From assembly GCA_910579545.1 (NCBI GenBank), contig CAJTVI010000039.1:1-24257 (forward strand): a stretch of DNA of 24,257 bases, read 5' to 3'. The number at the start of each line of letters is the position of its first letter. Within the stretch, counting starts at the first letter, position 1. Under the pieces are notes generated by a model, which made no database searches, was not told the origin of the DNA, and saw only the letters and a program-made list of their open reading frames with translations. The position numbers and the translations under genes are program-made. The DNA is from an uncultured Oscillospiraceae bacterium (GTDB taxonomy: Bacteria > Bacillota > Clostridia > Oscillospirales > Ruminococcaceae). Below are positions 8,212 through 15,038 of the stretch, one piece after another.

Positions 8212-8697
8212 GTGCAGAACATCGATTTGATCTGCGTTGGCCGGCTCAGCGCCGCCTTTTGCGCCGCCGGCGTGGCCGAATACCAAAAGCGGCTGGCGGC
8301 CTTTTGCAATTTCCGCATCCTCGAGCTGCCCGAGGCGCCCATTGCCGAAAAGTCCGCCGGTGACGCCCTGATCGCCCGGGCGCTGCAAAAGGAAGGGGAG
8401 GCCATCCTGGCCAGTGTGCGCAAAGGGGCGGGGCTGGTGGCCCTCTGCATCGAGGGGGAGCAGCTTTCCAGCGAGGAGCTGGCCGGCTTTATCGCCCGGC
8501 GGGCGGCCGCGGGCATGCCGGACCTCGCCTTTGCCATCGGCTCCTCCCACGGCCTCTCGCCGGCCGTCAAGCAGGCGGCGGCGCTGCGCTTTTCCATGGG
8601 GCGCATCACCCTGCCCCACCAGCTGGCCCGGCTGGTGCTGGCCGAACAGCTCTACCGCGCCTTTGCCATCAACGCGGGCAGCAAATACCACAAATAA
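8212..8697 (+). CDS. rlmH: 23S rRNA (pseudouridine1915-N3)-methyltransferase RlmH
   Basis: SPOUT-class methyltransferase that uses SAM to methylate pseudouridine 1915 in helix 69 of 23S rRNA on assembled ribosomes. The GTG start at 8212 lies after AAAGGAGG (about 8193-8200). The 161-aa length fits the family (about 155-160). The C-terminal knot signature is clear: FAIGSSHGLSP, then the SMGRITLPHQLARLVLAEQLYRA region and the terminal INAGSKYHK. In the glycine loop the usual GG(A/S) is GSSHG here, a mild variant. It is co-directional with the walJ-like gene (27-bp gap), so the pair is probably one operon, ending at the hairpin 8722-8741. Confidence 0.94.
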   Translation: MQNIDLICVGRLSAAFCAAGVAEYQKRLAAFCNFRILELPEAPIAEKSAGDALIARALQKEGEAILASVRKGAGLVALCIEGEQLSSEELAGFIARRAAAGMPDLAFAIGSSHGLSPAVKQAAALRFSMGRITLPHQLARLVLAEQLYRAFAINAGSKYHK

Positions 8698-8721
8698 ACG
8701 GCGGTACGCTTGTTTTTGGCA

Positions 8722-8741
8722 AAAAGGCCGGCGGGCCTTTT
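8722..8741 (+). terminator. Intrinsic terminator after rlmH
   Basis: AAAAGGCC (8722-8729), loop GGCG, GGCCTTTT (8734-8741). A-run and T-run form part of the stem, so it could act in both directions. 24 bp after the rlmH stop. Confidence 0.65.
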
Positions 8742-8770
8742 ACAGCTGCCCGGCCGCGCAAGGGCTTATT

Positions 8771-8799
8771 TTGCCGAATCGTGCGGCTCTGTGTTTTAT
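8771..8799 (+). promoter_or_regulatory. Candidate promoter for the WG-repeat lipoprotein
   Basis: TTGCCG (8771-8776), 17-bp spacer, TTTTAT (8794-8799): 4 of 6 matches in each box. The 7-bp word CGAATCG occurs at 8775-8781 and again at 8800-8806, bracketing the -10 box. This could be a binding site but is too short to trust alone. Confidence 0.4.
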
Positions 8800-8843
8800 C
8801 GAATCGCCCCCAAAAGCCCTTTTTGAAAGGAAGTGCAAACTCC

Positions 8844-9875
8844 ATGAAACGCCGCAGCTTTCCAAAAACCACCGCGGCCCTGGCCCTTGCGCTGGCCCTT
8901 GGCCTTTCGCTTGCCGCCTGCGGGGACAAGCCGCCGGAGGACTACGGCATCGAGGTGGAGGGCCCCAAGCGCACCAGCGCGCCCGCGCCCTCCCAGCCGG
9001 CCAGCAGCGGCGACGCCCAGCCGGAGGGGATCGTATGGGCCCTCGAGCCCCGCACCGACATTGAGATCACCCGCTCGCTGGCCGATTACGACCCGCTCAC
9101 CCCGGGGTCGCCCTCGGACAGGCTGCCGCAGAAGAACCAGCTTGCCTTTTTTACCCAAAACGGCAGCACCGGAGTCATCGATCTTTCGGGCGGCATTTTG
9201 GTGCCCGCGTCTGAAAATGTGGAGTGGTGCCCTGTTTGCGGCATTGTCGGTGTGGCCGACCACCGCATGTTTGACGGCAACGGCAATGTCCGCACCGACA
9301 ATGGCCACGGCGGAAGAACGGACGGGTGCGTTTACGACGAGGCAGGCGGCCGGGTCTGCTGGCAGTCTATTGGTGCTTACGATGTATGGGACGCAAAAAA
9401 AGAGTGGAGTGTGGGCTACATCGTGGCCCCGGTCGTGCGGATCGACCTGCTGGAAACGGATGAGCTGGATTTCCCCGAATATTTGTATGAGGGGGATACC
9501 GAATATCCCGTTGAGGTGACCTATACCGACGAGTACATCCTGCTGGACCTCAATTCAGGCCGGCCGGTCAGCGGCCAGCGGTACACCGCCTACGAGCAGC
9601 GCGGCAGCCTGTTTACGGTGCAGCAAAACGGCCTGTGGGGCTGTGTGGACGCTGAAGGCCATCAGGTGCTTGCCTGTACATACCTTGAGCTGCGCCCCTT
9701 TGTGGACGGGGTGGCCGCCGCCCGCACCGACACCGGCTGGGGCTTTGTGGATATGGATGGCCGCCCCTACACCGCCATGGACTTTTTGGGCGCGGCCAGC
9801 GCCTTTGAGGGCCGGGCCTGGGTCAAAACCGAGGAGGGCTGGGGGGTCATCGAGCTGGCCAAAAACCCGGCCTGA
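8844..9875 (+). CDS. WG-repeat lipoprotein
   Basis: Predicted surface lipoprotein of 343 aa. The ATG at 8844 follows GAAAGGAAG. It has a basic n-region (MKRR), a hydrophobic core and lipobox LAAC with Cys26, then a Pro/Ser/Ala linker (to about 60). The C-terminal third contains WG (KWG-type) repeats: QQNGLWGCVDAEGHQVL, DTGWGFVDMDGRPY and EEGWGVIELAKN. These form short beta-strand repeats in many secreted proteins of unknown function. The middle of the protein is different: it has a CPVCG pair (C129, C132), a DHRMFDGNGNVRTDNGHGG loop and an acidic stretch. Its DNA is visibly poorer in G+C over about 9361-9560 (29/60 in each of the two lines counted). It is transcribed alone between terminators. 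Function unknown. Confidence 0.8.
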   Translation: MKRRSFPKTTAALALALALGLSLAACGDKPPEDYGIEVEGPKRTSAPAPSQPASSGDAQPEGIVWALEPRTDIEITRSLADYDPLTPGSPSDRLPQKNQLAFFTQNGSTGVIDLSGGILVPASENVEWCPVCGIVGVADHRMFDGNGNVRTDNGHGGRTDGCVYDEAGGRVCWQSIGAYDVWDAKKEWSVGYIVAPVVRIDLLETDELDFPEYLYEGDTEYPVEVTYTDEYILLDLNSGRPVSGQRYTAYEQRGSLFTVQQNGLWGCVDAEGHQVLACTYLELRPFVDGVAAARTDTGWGFVDMDGRPYTAMDFLGAASAFEGRAWVKTEEGWGVIELAKNPA

Positions 9876-9892
9876 CCGCACAGGGCCGCGTT

Positions 9893-9964
9893 TGCCCCCG
9901 CAGGCGGCGGACGCGCTGCCAGCTATCCGCCATTTTGCGGCGGGCGTCTGCCCCCGCAGGCGGC
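9893..9964. repeat. Direct repeat in the intergenic tail
   Basis: The 16-nt word TGCCCCCGCAGGCGGC occurs at 9893-9908 and again at 9949-9964, between the WG lipoprotein stop and the convergent terminator. The spacer has an inverted fragment (ATCCGCCATTTTGCGG). It may be a decayed repeat; no function can be assigned. Confidence 0.5.
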
Positions 9965-10002
9965 ACGCCGGCAGCGGCCCCATCCTTACCGCGCAAAAAA
10001 TC

Positions 10003-10042
10003 CCCCCGCGCATGGGCCCTGTACGCCCAGCGCGGGGGTTTT
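10003..10042. terminator. Bidirectional terminator between convergent genes
   Basis: CCCCCGCGC (10003-10011) pairs perfectly with GCGCGGGGG (10030-10038), with TTTT following on the plus strand and an AAAAAAT run before it for the minus strand. It separates the plus-strand lipoprotein gene from the minus-strand dnaC-like gene. Confidence 0.8.
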
Positions 10043-10140
10043 GTTGTTTTCTGACCGCCCAAAAGGGCTGCTTTTTCGCAAAAAGCGCCTGCCAGGGGGC
10101 CCTTTGAAGGGAGCGCAAAAGGCAAAGGAACCAGGCCGGC

Positions 10141-11112
10141 TCAGCGGTGCAGCAGCTGCCGCACGTCCTCGCCCAGAAACTCCACCGGCTCGCAGCTGCC
10201 CGAAAGCCGGCTGGCGATCTTTTCGGTGTACCGCTGCTCCAGCAGCGCGCCGTCCACAATGTTGGTGGTGTAAATGGTGGGGGCGCTGCGGGCCATGCGG
10301 GTGTTTACAAGGGTGTACAGGCAGCTTATCGAGTAGCTGGTCAGGCTCTCGGTGCCAAGGTCGTCCAAAATCAGCAGGTCGGCCTCCAGCGCCGCCTCCA
10401 TCAGGGGGTGTTCCTCCTCAAAGCGGGTCTTTTCCAGCCCGGCGCACAGCTCCTGCGCGCTGATATATACCACGTCAAACCCCTTGTCCAGCACCATCCC
10501 CGCAATGGCCAGCGCGGCGTGGGTCTTGCCCAGACCCGCGTTGCCGTACAGCAGCAGGCTGGTGCTCTTGGGGCCAAACTGCTCGGCGTACTGCCGCAGG
10601 GCGTCCAGCGTGCGGGCCATATATTCACGCACGGTGGCGCCAAGGGCCGGGTCGGGGGTGTCGGGGTACACCGCGGCGTCCATGCTCTCAAAGCTGCTCA
10701 CCGCAAGGGCACTCTGGCGGGCCAGCTCCTCCCGGCGCAAAGCGCGGCACAGCGCCCCCACGCAGGGGCAGGGCCGCCCGCCGCTGCGCCCGGTGTCCTC
10801 GCACTGGGCGCAGGTGTACCGGGGCTTCAGCTGTTCGGGGCTGTAGCCGTTCTGCCGCAGCAGATCCTCCACCGCCTGCCGCGCCTTCAGCGCGGCCTCC
10901 TTGGCGGCCTTTATCTCCTCTGGCGCGGCCCCGCAGGCGGCCAGCCGCGCCGGCTCCAAAGCACAGCGGCGGGCCTCGTTTTCGGCGCCGTCCAGGGCGG
11001 GGATCGCCTGCCCGGCCCGGCGGCGGGCCTCCTGCGCCAGGGTCACCGCCCGCTGGCGGCGGGCCGCCACCTCGCTGCGGGCGGCCAAAAGCAGTTGGGT
11101 GCGGGTGCGCAT
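10141..11112 (-). CDS. DnaC/DnaI-like AAA+ ATPase (helicase loader)
   Basis: Likely loads the replicative helicase onto DNA together with the DnaD-type protein encoded just upstream. The 323-aa product has a helical, Arg/Ala-rich N-terminus (1-95) and a Cys cluster CAQCEDTG...CPC (C101, C104, C115, C117), probably a zinc site as in DnaC/DnaI relatives. An AAA+ core follows, with Walker A GNAGLGKT (190-197), Walker B LLILDDLG (246-253) and a late TTNIVDG / SRL sensor-arginine region. The ATG at 11112 is preceded by GGAGGACTGAGCC, so the ribosome site overlaps the dnaD stop codon and the gap is only 3 bp, implying translational coupling. It ends at the bidirectional terminator 10003-10042. It could also be named a phage-type DnaC, but the neighbour favours the chromosomal loader. 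Confidence 0.9.
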   Translation of the reverse strand: MRTRTQLLLAARSEVAARRQRAVTLAQEARRRAGQAIPALDGAENEARRCALEPARLAACGAAPEEIKAAKEAALKARQAVEDLLRQNGYSPEQLKPRYTCAQCEDTGRSGGRPCPCVGALCRALRREELARQSALAVSSFESMDAAVYPDTPDPALGATVREYMARTLDALRQYAEQFGPKSTSLLLYGNAGLGKTHAALAIAGMVLDKGFDVVYISAQELCAGLEKTRFEEEHPLMEAALEADLLILDDLGTESLTSYSISCLYTLVNTRMARSAPTIYTTNIVDGALLEQRYTEKIASRLSGSCEPVEFLGEDVRQLLHR

Positions 11113-11115
11113 GGC

Positions 11116-12018
11116 TCAGTCCTCCCGTGTAATGCGCAAAGGGCGGCGCGCCCCGTGCTGCAAAAAGTTGTTGCCGGATGGGCTCTTGCGGTCCACCCGC
11201 AGGTTGGCCGCGGCCAGCGCCCCGCCGCCCCGCACATCCTGCGGGGTGCGGTAGCCCCGGCCGTGCCAGCTCTTTAAGATGCCGTTGAGGTAGCGGATCT
11301 CCTTTTTGTCCTCGGCGTGGGCCGCGGCCTCCCGCACCATCGCGTCGTCAAAGCCGTATTCCTCGTACCACCGCTGGATCATCCGCTTGTCGGCCAGGCG
11401 CAGGTCATCCGGCGCAAGGCCCAGCAGCGCGGCGGCGGCCTGCTCCCGCTGCCTTCGCAGCCCCAAAAGCTGCAAATAGCGCTCGGCGTCCTCGCCGCTG
11501 TCCACCCCGGCGTCCCGCCAGCGGGCCAGCTCCCGCTCCAGCGCGGCCATCCCTGTCTGCCCGCCGCCGGCCAGATGCGCGCAGCACAGCAGGATCACCT
11601 CCGGCGCGATCCCCTCGTTTACATACAGCGACACCAGCCGCTGGGCCTCCTTGGGCCCCAGCGCCCGGCCCAGGTTGCGCTGGGCCTCGCTGGTCAGGGT
11701 GGCCACAAGGGGGTCGCGCAGGGCGGCCAGGTTCATCTCCTCCTGGGTCAGCACCGGTGTGGGGGCGGCGGGCAGGGGCGCGCCGCCCCGCTCGGCCTCC
11801 AGCAGCCCTGCGCCCGCCCACCATTTCAGCGCGTCCTCGGCTGCGCGCTGGCTCTTCAGGTGCAGCGCGTGGGCAATGTCCCGCGGGTCGGTGCTGCCGG
11901 ATGCCAGAACATACAAGGCCACCCGCACGCAGTTTTCGTCCGCGCGGGCAAGCTGGGCAAAAATCAGCTGGGGCACGGCGACCGAGTCGCCGTTCTGGCA
12001 AAGCAGGCGGTAGGTCAT
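11116..12018 (-). CDS. dnaD: DnaD-domain primosome protein
   Basis: Replication-initiation/restart protein of the Firmicute DnaD/DnaB superfamily, acting with the downstream DnaC-like loader. It is 300 aa, with an N-terminal winged-helix-like region (about 1-75, including ADENCVRVALYVLASGSTDP and a WWAGAGLLE recognition end) and two DnaB_2-type helical regions (about 105-175 and 205-265). The second carries the family-typical YLNGILKSWHGRGYRTPQDV. The basic C-terminal tail may bind DNA. The start at 12018 has GAGGAG about 9 nt upstream. A candidate promoter lies at 12103-12131. The operon order dnaD then dnaC-like with a 3-bp gap is common in Clostridia. Confidence 0.9.
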   Translation of the reverse strand: MTYRLLCQNGDSVAVPQLIFAQLARADENCVRVALYVLASGSTDPRDIAHALHLKSQRAAEDALKWWAGAGLLEAERGGAPLPAAPTPVLTQEEMNLAALRDPLVATLTSEAQRNLGRALGPKEAQRLVSLYVNEGIAPEVILLCCAHLAGGGQTGMAALERELARWRDAGVDSGEDAERYLQLLGLRRQREQAAAALLGLAPDDLRLADKRMIQRWYEEYGFDDAMVREAAAHAEDKKEIRYLNGILKSWHGRGYRTPQDVRGGGALAAANLRVDRKSPSGNNFLQHGARRPLRITRED

Positions 12019-12102
12019 GGGCGGATACTCCTCATCGGTATGGCAGCAGGCGGGCGCAAGGCTCCCCGCGGGCGGGGGGCGCCCACTGCCGGGCTGTTTT
12101 TA

Positions 12103-12131
12103 AGCATACCACAAAACGGCGGTTTTGTATA
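12103..12131 (-). promoter_or_regulatory. Candidate promoter for dnaD operon
   Basis: Read on the minus strand: TATACA (12126-12131), 17-bp spacer, TATGCT (12103-12108) preceded by TGG (extended -10). It is about 85 bp upstream of the dnaD start. The 12019-12313 gap otherwise contains only the divergent tRNA-Ala promoter. Confidence 0.45.
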
Positions 12132-12231
12132 GCGCGGGATGGCGCGGGCGGTGTTTGGAACAGCGCGCTGGGCCACAGGGCCCCGCCGCAGATATTGGGC
12201 AAAAAACGGCCGGAAAAACCGCAAAAAGGTG

Positions 12232-12260
12232 TTGACAATCCCGCCCGCGCTTGCTATAAT
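12232..12260 (+). promoter_or_regulatory. Consensus sigma-A promoter for tRNA-Ala
   Basis: Perfect TTGACA (12232-12237), 17-bp spacer and perfect TATAAT (12255-12260) with TGC extended -10. It is the strongest promoter seen in the GC-rich part of the window and lies 54 bp before the tRNA. Confidence 0.9.
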
Positions 12261-12313
12261 AATCAAGCAGTCCGGCGCAGGGCTGTTTTCAGGACGCGCC
12301 GTGGCTGGCCCGT

Positions 12314-12389
<76 letters not shown>

Positions 12390-12394
12390 CAAAA

Positions 12395-12436
12395 AGTCTT
12401 GGTTTATCGTTTTTGGCGGAAACCAAGGCTTTTTTC
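12395..12436 (+). terminator. Intrinsic terminator after tRNA-Ala
   Basis: AGTCTTGGTTT (12395-12405) pairs with AAACCAAGGCT (12420-12430) with one G-U pair, followed by a run of T. It begins 6 nt after the CCA. Confidence 0.85.
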
Positions 12437-12541
12437 TTTTCTCCGGGCGCAAGGCTTTTGCAGGGCAGGGCGTTCCGGGCTGGCGCGCGGGCGGCAGAAT
12501 CGGCCGCCTGGGCCGGGGAACTGGAGATTGGGTGACGCGGG

Positions 12542-13027
12542 ATGAAAAATATGTCTGTCAAAACCAATGCTATCCGGCTTTTGACCCAGAAGAAGGCGCA
12601 GTTTACGGTGCTGTGCTACGAGCCGGAGCCGGACCATGTGCTGAGCGGGGTGGAGGCGGCGGCGCGGCTGGGCAGGGCCCCGCAGGCCGTTTTTAAGACC
12701 CTTGTGACCACCGGTCGGTCGGGGGAGCACTATGTGTTTATGATCCCGGCCGCGGCGGAGCTGGACCTGAAAAAGGCGGCCGCGGCGGCGGGGGAGAAGA
12801 GCGTCGCCATGCTCAAGGCAAAGGACCTTTTGGGCCTGACCGGGTATGTGCATGGCGGCTGCTCCCCGGTGGGGATGAAAAAGCAGTTTGCCTCCTTTAT
12901 CGACCAGAGCGCCGGGGATCACGGCACGGTGGTCCTCAGCGGGGGCAGGGTGGGCGTGCACATCGAGATCGCGCTGGACGAGCTGCGCAAGGCGGTCCCG
13001 TTTTCGGCTGCGGACCTCACTGTGTGA
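12542..13027 (+). CDS. ybaK: Cys-tRNA(Pro) deacylase, YbaK/EbsC family
   Basis: Editing hydrolase that removes cysteine mischarged on tRNA(Pro), acting in trans to prolyl-tRNA synthetase. The 161-aa product has the INS/YbaK-fold signatures in order: VLSGVEAAARLG (33-44), VFKTLV with Lys52 (equivalent to the catalytic Lys of E. coli YbaK), MIPAAAELDLKKAA, TGYVHGGCSPVGMKK and SGGRVGVHIEIALDEL. The ATG at 12542 follows GGGTG at 7 nt and GGAG at 15 nt. The ATG at 12551 is also possible, since the conserved part begins at MSVKTNAI. It is located after tRNA-Ala and its terminator, and ends before a hairpin at 13167-13190. No clear promoter of its own is seen. YbaK versus YeaK/ProXp-ala subfamily is called from the GGCSPVGMKK motif. 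Confidence 0.93.
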   Translation: MKNMSVKTNAIRLLTQKKAQFTVLCYEPEPDHVLSGVEAAARLGRAPQAVFKTLVTTGRSGEHYVFMIPAAAELDLKKAAAAAGEKSVAMLKAKDLLGLTGYVHGGCSPVGMKKQFASFIDQSAGDHGTVVLSGGRVGVHIEIALDELRKAVPFSAADLTV

Positions 13028-13161
13028 GCCAAAGGCGCCGCAAACAGCCTGGGCCGCAGCGGCCGTCCGCGGGATCGGGGGCTGGCAGGCTTTGATCGTC
13101 CGCCCCCTTGCTTACGGCCCGCCTTGGGGGAAAGCCCTTCACGACCCAGCCCTGCACAAGG

Positions 13162-13410
13162 TTATTGCCCGCCGGCCGGCGGGCTTTTTTCGTCCGCAGG
13201 GGCGGGGCCGGTCAGCCCGTATACCTGGTAGAGCGAAAGCACGCTTTGGTATTGCAGCCGGTTGCCCATCAGCTGGCGGTAGGTGGCGCTCTTTTCCCTG
13301 CCGGCGGCCTTGAGCTGGCGCATCTTTTCGGTGGTAAGGCGATAATTTTCCAAAACGGCCGCCAGCATCGCCTCAAAGGCGGCCAGCCGCTTTTCGGCCG
13401 GTGTTTGCAT
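13162..13410 (-). CDS. Small helical protein of unknown function (82 aa)
   Basis: The start at 13410 (ATG on the minus strand) follows a very strong ribosome site GGGAGGG at 6 nt, which argues for a real gene. The longer in-frame version starting at 13578 would cross the promoter region and is rejected. The 82-aa product is mostly alpha-helical: a first amphipathic stretch (about 4-35, AEKRLAAFEAMLAAVLENYR), a basic middle (KMRQLKAAGREKSATYRQLM), a third helix (NRLQYQSVLSLYQVYGL) and a Pro/Gly tail. There is no membrane segment and I recognise no family. Its last codons and TAA stop (13162-13164) run through the hairpin of the convergent ybaK terminator. An extended -10 promoter (13488-13516) is present, overlapping the divergent marR-type promoter. 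Confidence 0.65.
   Translation of the reverse strand: MQTPAEKRLAAFEAMLAAVLENYRLTTEKMRQLKAAGREKSATYRQLMGNRLQYQSVLSLYQVYGLTGPAPADEKSPPAGGQ
13167..13190 (+). terminator. Intrinsic terminator after ybaK
   Basis: GCCCGCC (13167-13173), loop GGCC, GGCGGGC (13178-13184), then TTTTTT. It lies 139 bp beyond the ybaK stop and inside the end of the convergent small gene. Confidence 0.75.
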
Positions 13411-13487
13411 AAGATCCCTCCCTGCTGTTTGCTCTGCCGCCGGTTTACCCATGCCGGCGGGAGGCTTTGCCAAAAAAGAATGCCCAA

Positions 13488-13516
13488 AGTATAGCATTTT
13501 GTGCTTGTAAAGTCCA
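13488..13516 (-). promoter_or_regulatory. Promoter of the small 82-aa gene
   Basis: On the minus strand: TGGACT (13511-13516), 17-bp spacer, TATACT (13488-13493) with TGC just upstream. Its -35 box directly abuts the divergent marR-type -35 (13505-13510). Confidence 0.55.
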
Positions 13517-13533
13517 GCAAGGTATGGTACAAT
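13505..13533 (+). promoter_or_regulatory. Promoter of the MarR-type regulator
   Basis: TTGTAA (13505-13510), 17-bp spacer, TACAAT (13528-13533). The predicted start (about 13540) coincides with the left edge of the palindrome 13540-13554, a classic position for autorepression. Confidence 0.7.
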
Positions 13534-13539
13534 GCAATG

Positions 13540-13554
13540 GTTCACAAAGTGAAC
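13540..13554. promoter_or_regulatory. Perfect palindromic operator, probably for the MarR-type protein
   Basis: GTTCACAAAGTGAAC: two 6-bp half sites around AAA, 6 bp downstream of the -10 box and covering the likely transcription start. It is AT-rich relative to its surroundings. I found no second copy in the window's intergenic regions. Assignment to the adjacent regulator is by position. Confidence 0.65.
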
Positions 13555-13607
13555 TAACTGCCGGGAGGGCAATCTCAATGGGATAAAACGAGAGGGGGGC
13601 GCTCTGC

Positions 13608-14048
13608 ATGTCCGGCGAACTGCTGGAAGAAGAACTTTTGGCCGCCTGGGTGGGGCTCAGCGGCCTGCTCAAGGCGTCCCGCATTACCAGTACCATGCGC
13701 TACAACGAGGCGGTGGTGATGCGGCTGGTCTACGCCCGCTACCGGCAGGACGGAGTCGGGCGCACCCCGGTAAGCGAGATCGTGCGGCAGACCAACATGC
13801 TCAAAAGCCTTGTAAACCGCACGGTGGGCTCGCTTTGCCGGCAGGGGTACCTGTGCACCGAGCGCGGGGCCGAGGATGCGCGCACCCTGTTTGTGCGGCC
13901 GGTGCCGCAGCGGCTTCCGGATTTTTTAACGGTGCATCGCCGCTCTTTGGCGCTGGCCCGGCAGATCATCGCCCTGGTGGGCAGGCAGGACGCCCAATGC
14001 TTTGTGCGGATGTACCAAAAGATCCGCGCGGCCGGGGTGCGGCTGTAA
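13608..14048 (+). CDS. MarR-family winged-helix regulator
   Basis: Probable dimeric DNA-binding repressor of 146 aa. The ATG at 13608 follows GAGGGGGG (13592-13599). The N-terminal helix (ELLEEELLAAWVGLSGLLKASR) should dimerise. The core shows a MarR-like winged helix: helix-turn-helix TPVSEIVRQTNMLKSLVNRTVGSLCRQG (about 52-79; SEIVRQ and SLVNRTVGSL helices), then the wing YLCTERGAEDARTLFVRPVPQ with the D-x-R wing tip (DAR) typical of MarR. The C-terminal helix (DFLTVHRRSLALARQIIALV) closes the dimer. The upstream palindrome suggests autoregulation. The degV-type gene follows after 98 bp on the same strand without a clear terminator, so they may be co-transcribed. The ligand cannot be read from sequence. 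Confidence 0.85.
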   Translation: MSGELLEEELLAAWVGLSGLLKASRITSTMRYNEAVVMRLVYARYRQDGVGRTPVSEIVRQTNMLKSLVNRTVGSLCRQGYLCTERGAEDARTLFVRPVPQRLPDFLTVHRRSLALARQIIALVGRQDAQCFVRMYQKIRAAGVRL

Positions 14049-14146
14049 CGGCCCGCAAAAACGCCGGCGAAGGGTAAGGGCCGCGCGTGCGGCGGTCCAC
14101 CCAAAAAACGCCGCCAAAGGGCGGCGGCAAAAAGGAGAAGGTTATT

Positions 14147-14992
14147 ATGAAGATCCGTATTATTGCCGATTCCGGCTGCGATATGCCGCAGCCGTACCCT
14201 TCCTGCGTGACGGTGCTGCCGCTCACGGTTACCTTTGGGCAGGAGAGCTTTGAGGACGGCGTGACCCTGAGCCACCGGGCCTTTTACGAAAAGCTGGTGG
14301 AGGGCGAGGTTTTGCCCACCACCAGCCAGATCGCCCCCGGCCGGTTTGAGGAGGCGTTTGCCCAAGCCACGGCGGCGGGGGAGACGGTGGTGGCGATCAC
14401 CCTTTCGTCCCGGCTGTCCGGCACCTGGCAGAGCGCTTGCATTGCGGCCGAGCGGTTTGCCGGCCAGGTGTTTGTGGTGGACAGCGAAAACGCCACCATC
14501 GGCCAGCTGGTGCTGGTGGAGCGGGCGGTGGAACTGGTCAAAGAAGGGCTGGACGCCGCGCAGATCGCCGCCCGGCTGGAGCAGGAAAAAAAGCAGATCC
14601 GGCTGGTCGCGCTGCTGGACACCCTGGAATATCTCAAGCGGGGCGGGCGGATCGCCCCCTCGGTGGCGCTGGTAGGCGGGCTTTTGTCCATCAAGCCGGT
14701 GGTTGCGGTGCAGGAGGGCCAGGTGGTGCTGCTGGGCAAGGCCCGCGGCTCCAAAAACGGCAACAACCTGCTGGTGCAGCTGATCCAGAAAGCCGGCGGG
14801 GTGGATTTTTCCCGCCCGCTGCGGCTGGGCTACACCGGCCTGAGCGACGAACTGCTGCAAAAGTACATTGAGGACAGCCGGTCGCTCTGGAGCGGCCACG
14901 CCGAGCAGCTGCCGGTCTGCACGGTGGGCGGCGCGATCGGCACCCATGTGGGGCCGGGGGCCGTGGCGGTGGCCTTTTTCCACAAAAACTGA
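14147..14992 (+). CDS. DegV family (FakB-like) fatty-acid-binding protein
   Basis: DegV/FakB proteins bind a single fatty acid and present it to the kinase FakA for phosphorylation. The 281-aa product starts at the ATG at 14147, after AAAAGGAGAAGG. Family motifs in order: IIADSGCDMP (5-14), LPLTVTFG, the PTTSQIAPGRFEEAF region (about 58-72), AITLSSRLSGTWQSA (about 83-98), VDSENATIGQ, and DTLEYLKRGGRIAP and SIKPVV. The GXHXGPGA-type C-terminal motif is GTHVGPGAVAVAF. All ligand-site motifs look intact. It is downstream of the MarR-type gene; a small hairpin (14109-14126) lies just before its ribosome site. No fakA is in the window. The fatty-acid specificity is unknown. Confidence 0.93.
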   Translation: MKIRIIADSGCDMPQPYPSCVTVLPLTVTFGQESFEDGVTLSHRAFYEKLVEGEVLPTTSQIAPGRFEEAFAQATAAGETVVAITLSSRLSGTWQSACIAAERFAGQVFVVDSENATIGQLVLVERAVELVKEGLDAAQIAARLEQEKKQIRLVALLDTLEYLKRGGRIAPSVALVGGLLSIKPVVAVQEGQVVLLGKARGSKNGNNLLVQLIQKAGGVDFSRPLRLGYTGLSDELLQKYIEDSRSLWSGHAEQLPVCTVGGAIGTHVGPGAVAVAFFHKN

Positions 14993-15000
14993 ACCCTGCC

Positions 15001-15029
15001 TTGCGAAAATCCCGCCCCGGCACTATAAT
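15001..15029 (+). promoter_or_regulatory. Sigma-A promoter for the GNAT gene
   Basis: TTGCGA (15001-15006), 17-bp spacer, TATAAT (15024-15029), starting 8 bp after the degV-type stop. Transcription would begin near 15036, right at the base of the hairpin 15039-15069. Confidence 0.75.
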
Positions 15030-15038
15030 AAGCAAAAG

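Noticed and set aside
10147..11277. 376-aa plus-strand ORF opposite the dnaC-like gene
   Set aside because: Antisense to clear Walker A/B and Cys motifs; low-complexity Gln/Gly/Ala protein without a start signal.
14109..14126. GCCGCC/GGCGGC hairpin before the degV-type ribosome site
   Set aside because: Could be a minus-strand terminator or leader hairpin, but no minus gene converges here and the stem is short; noted only as context.
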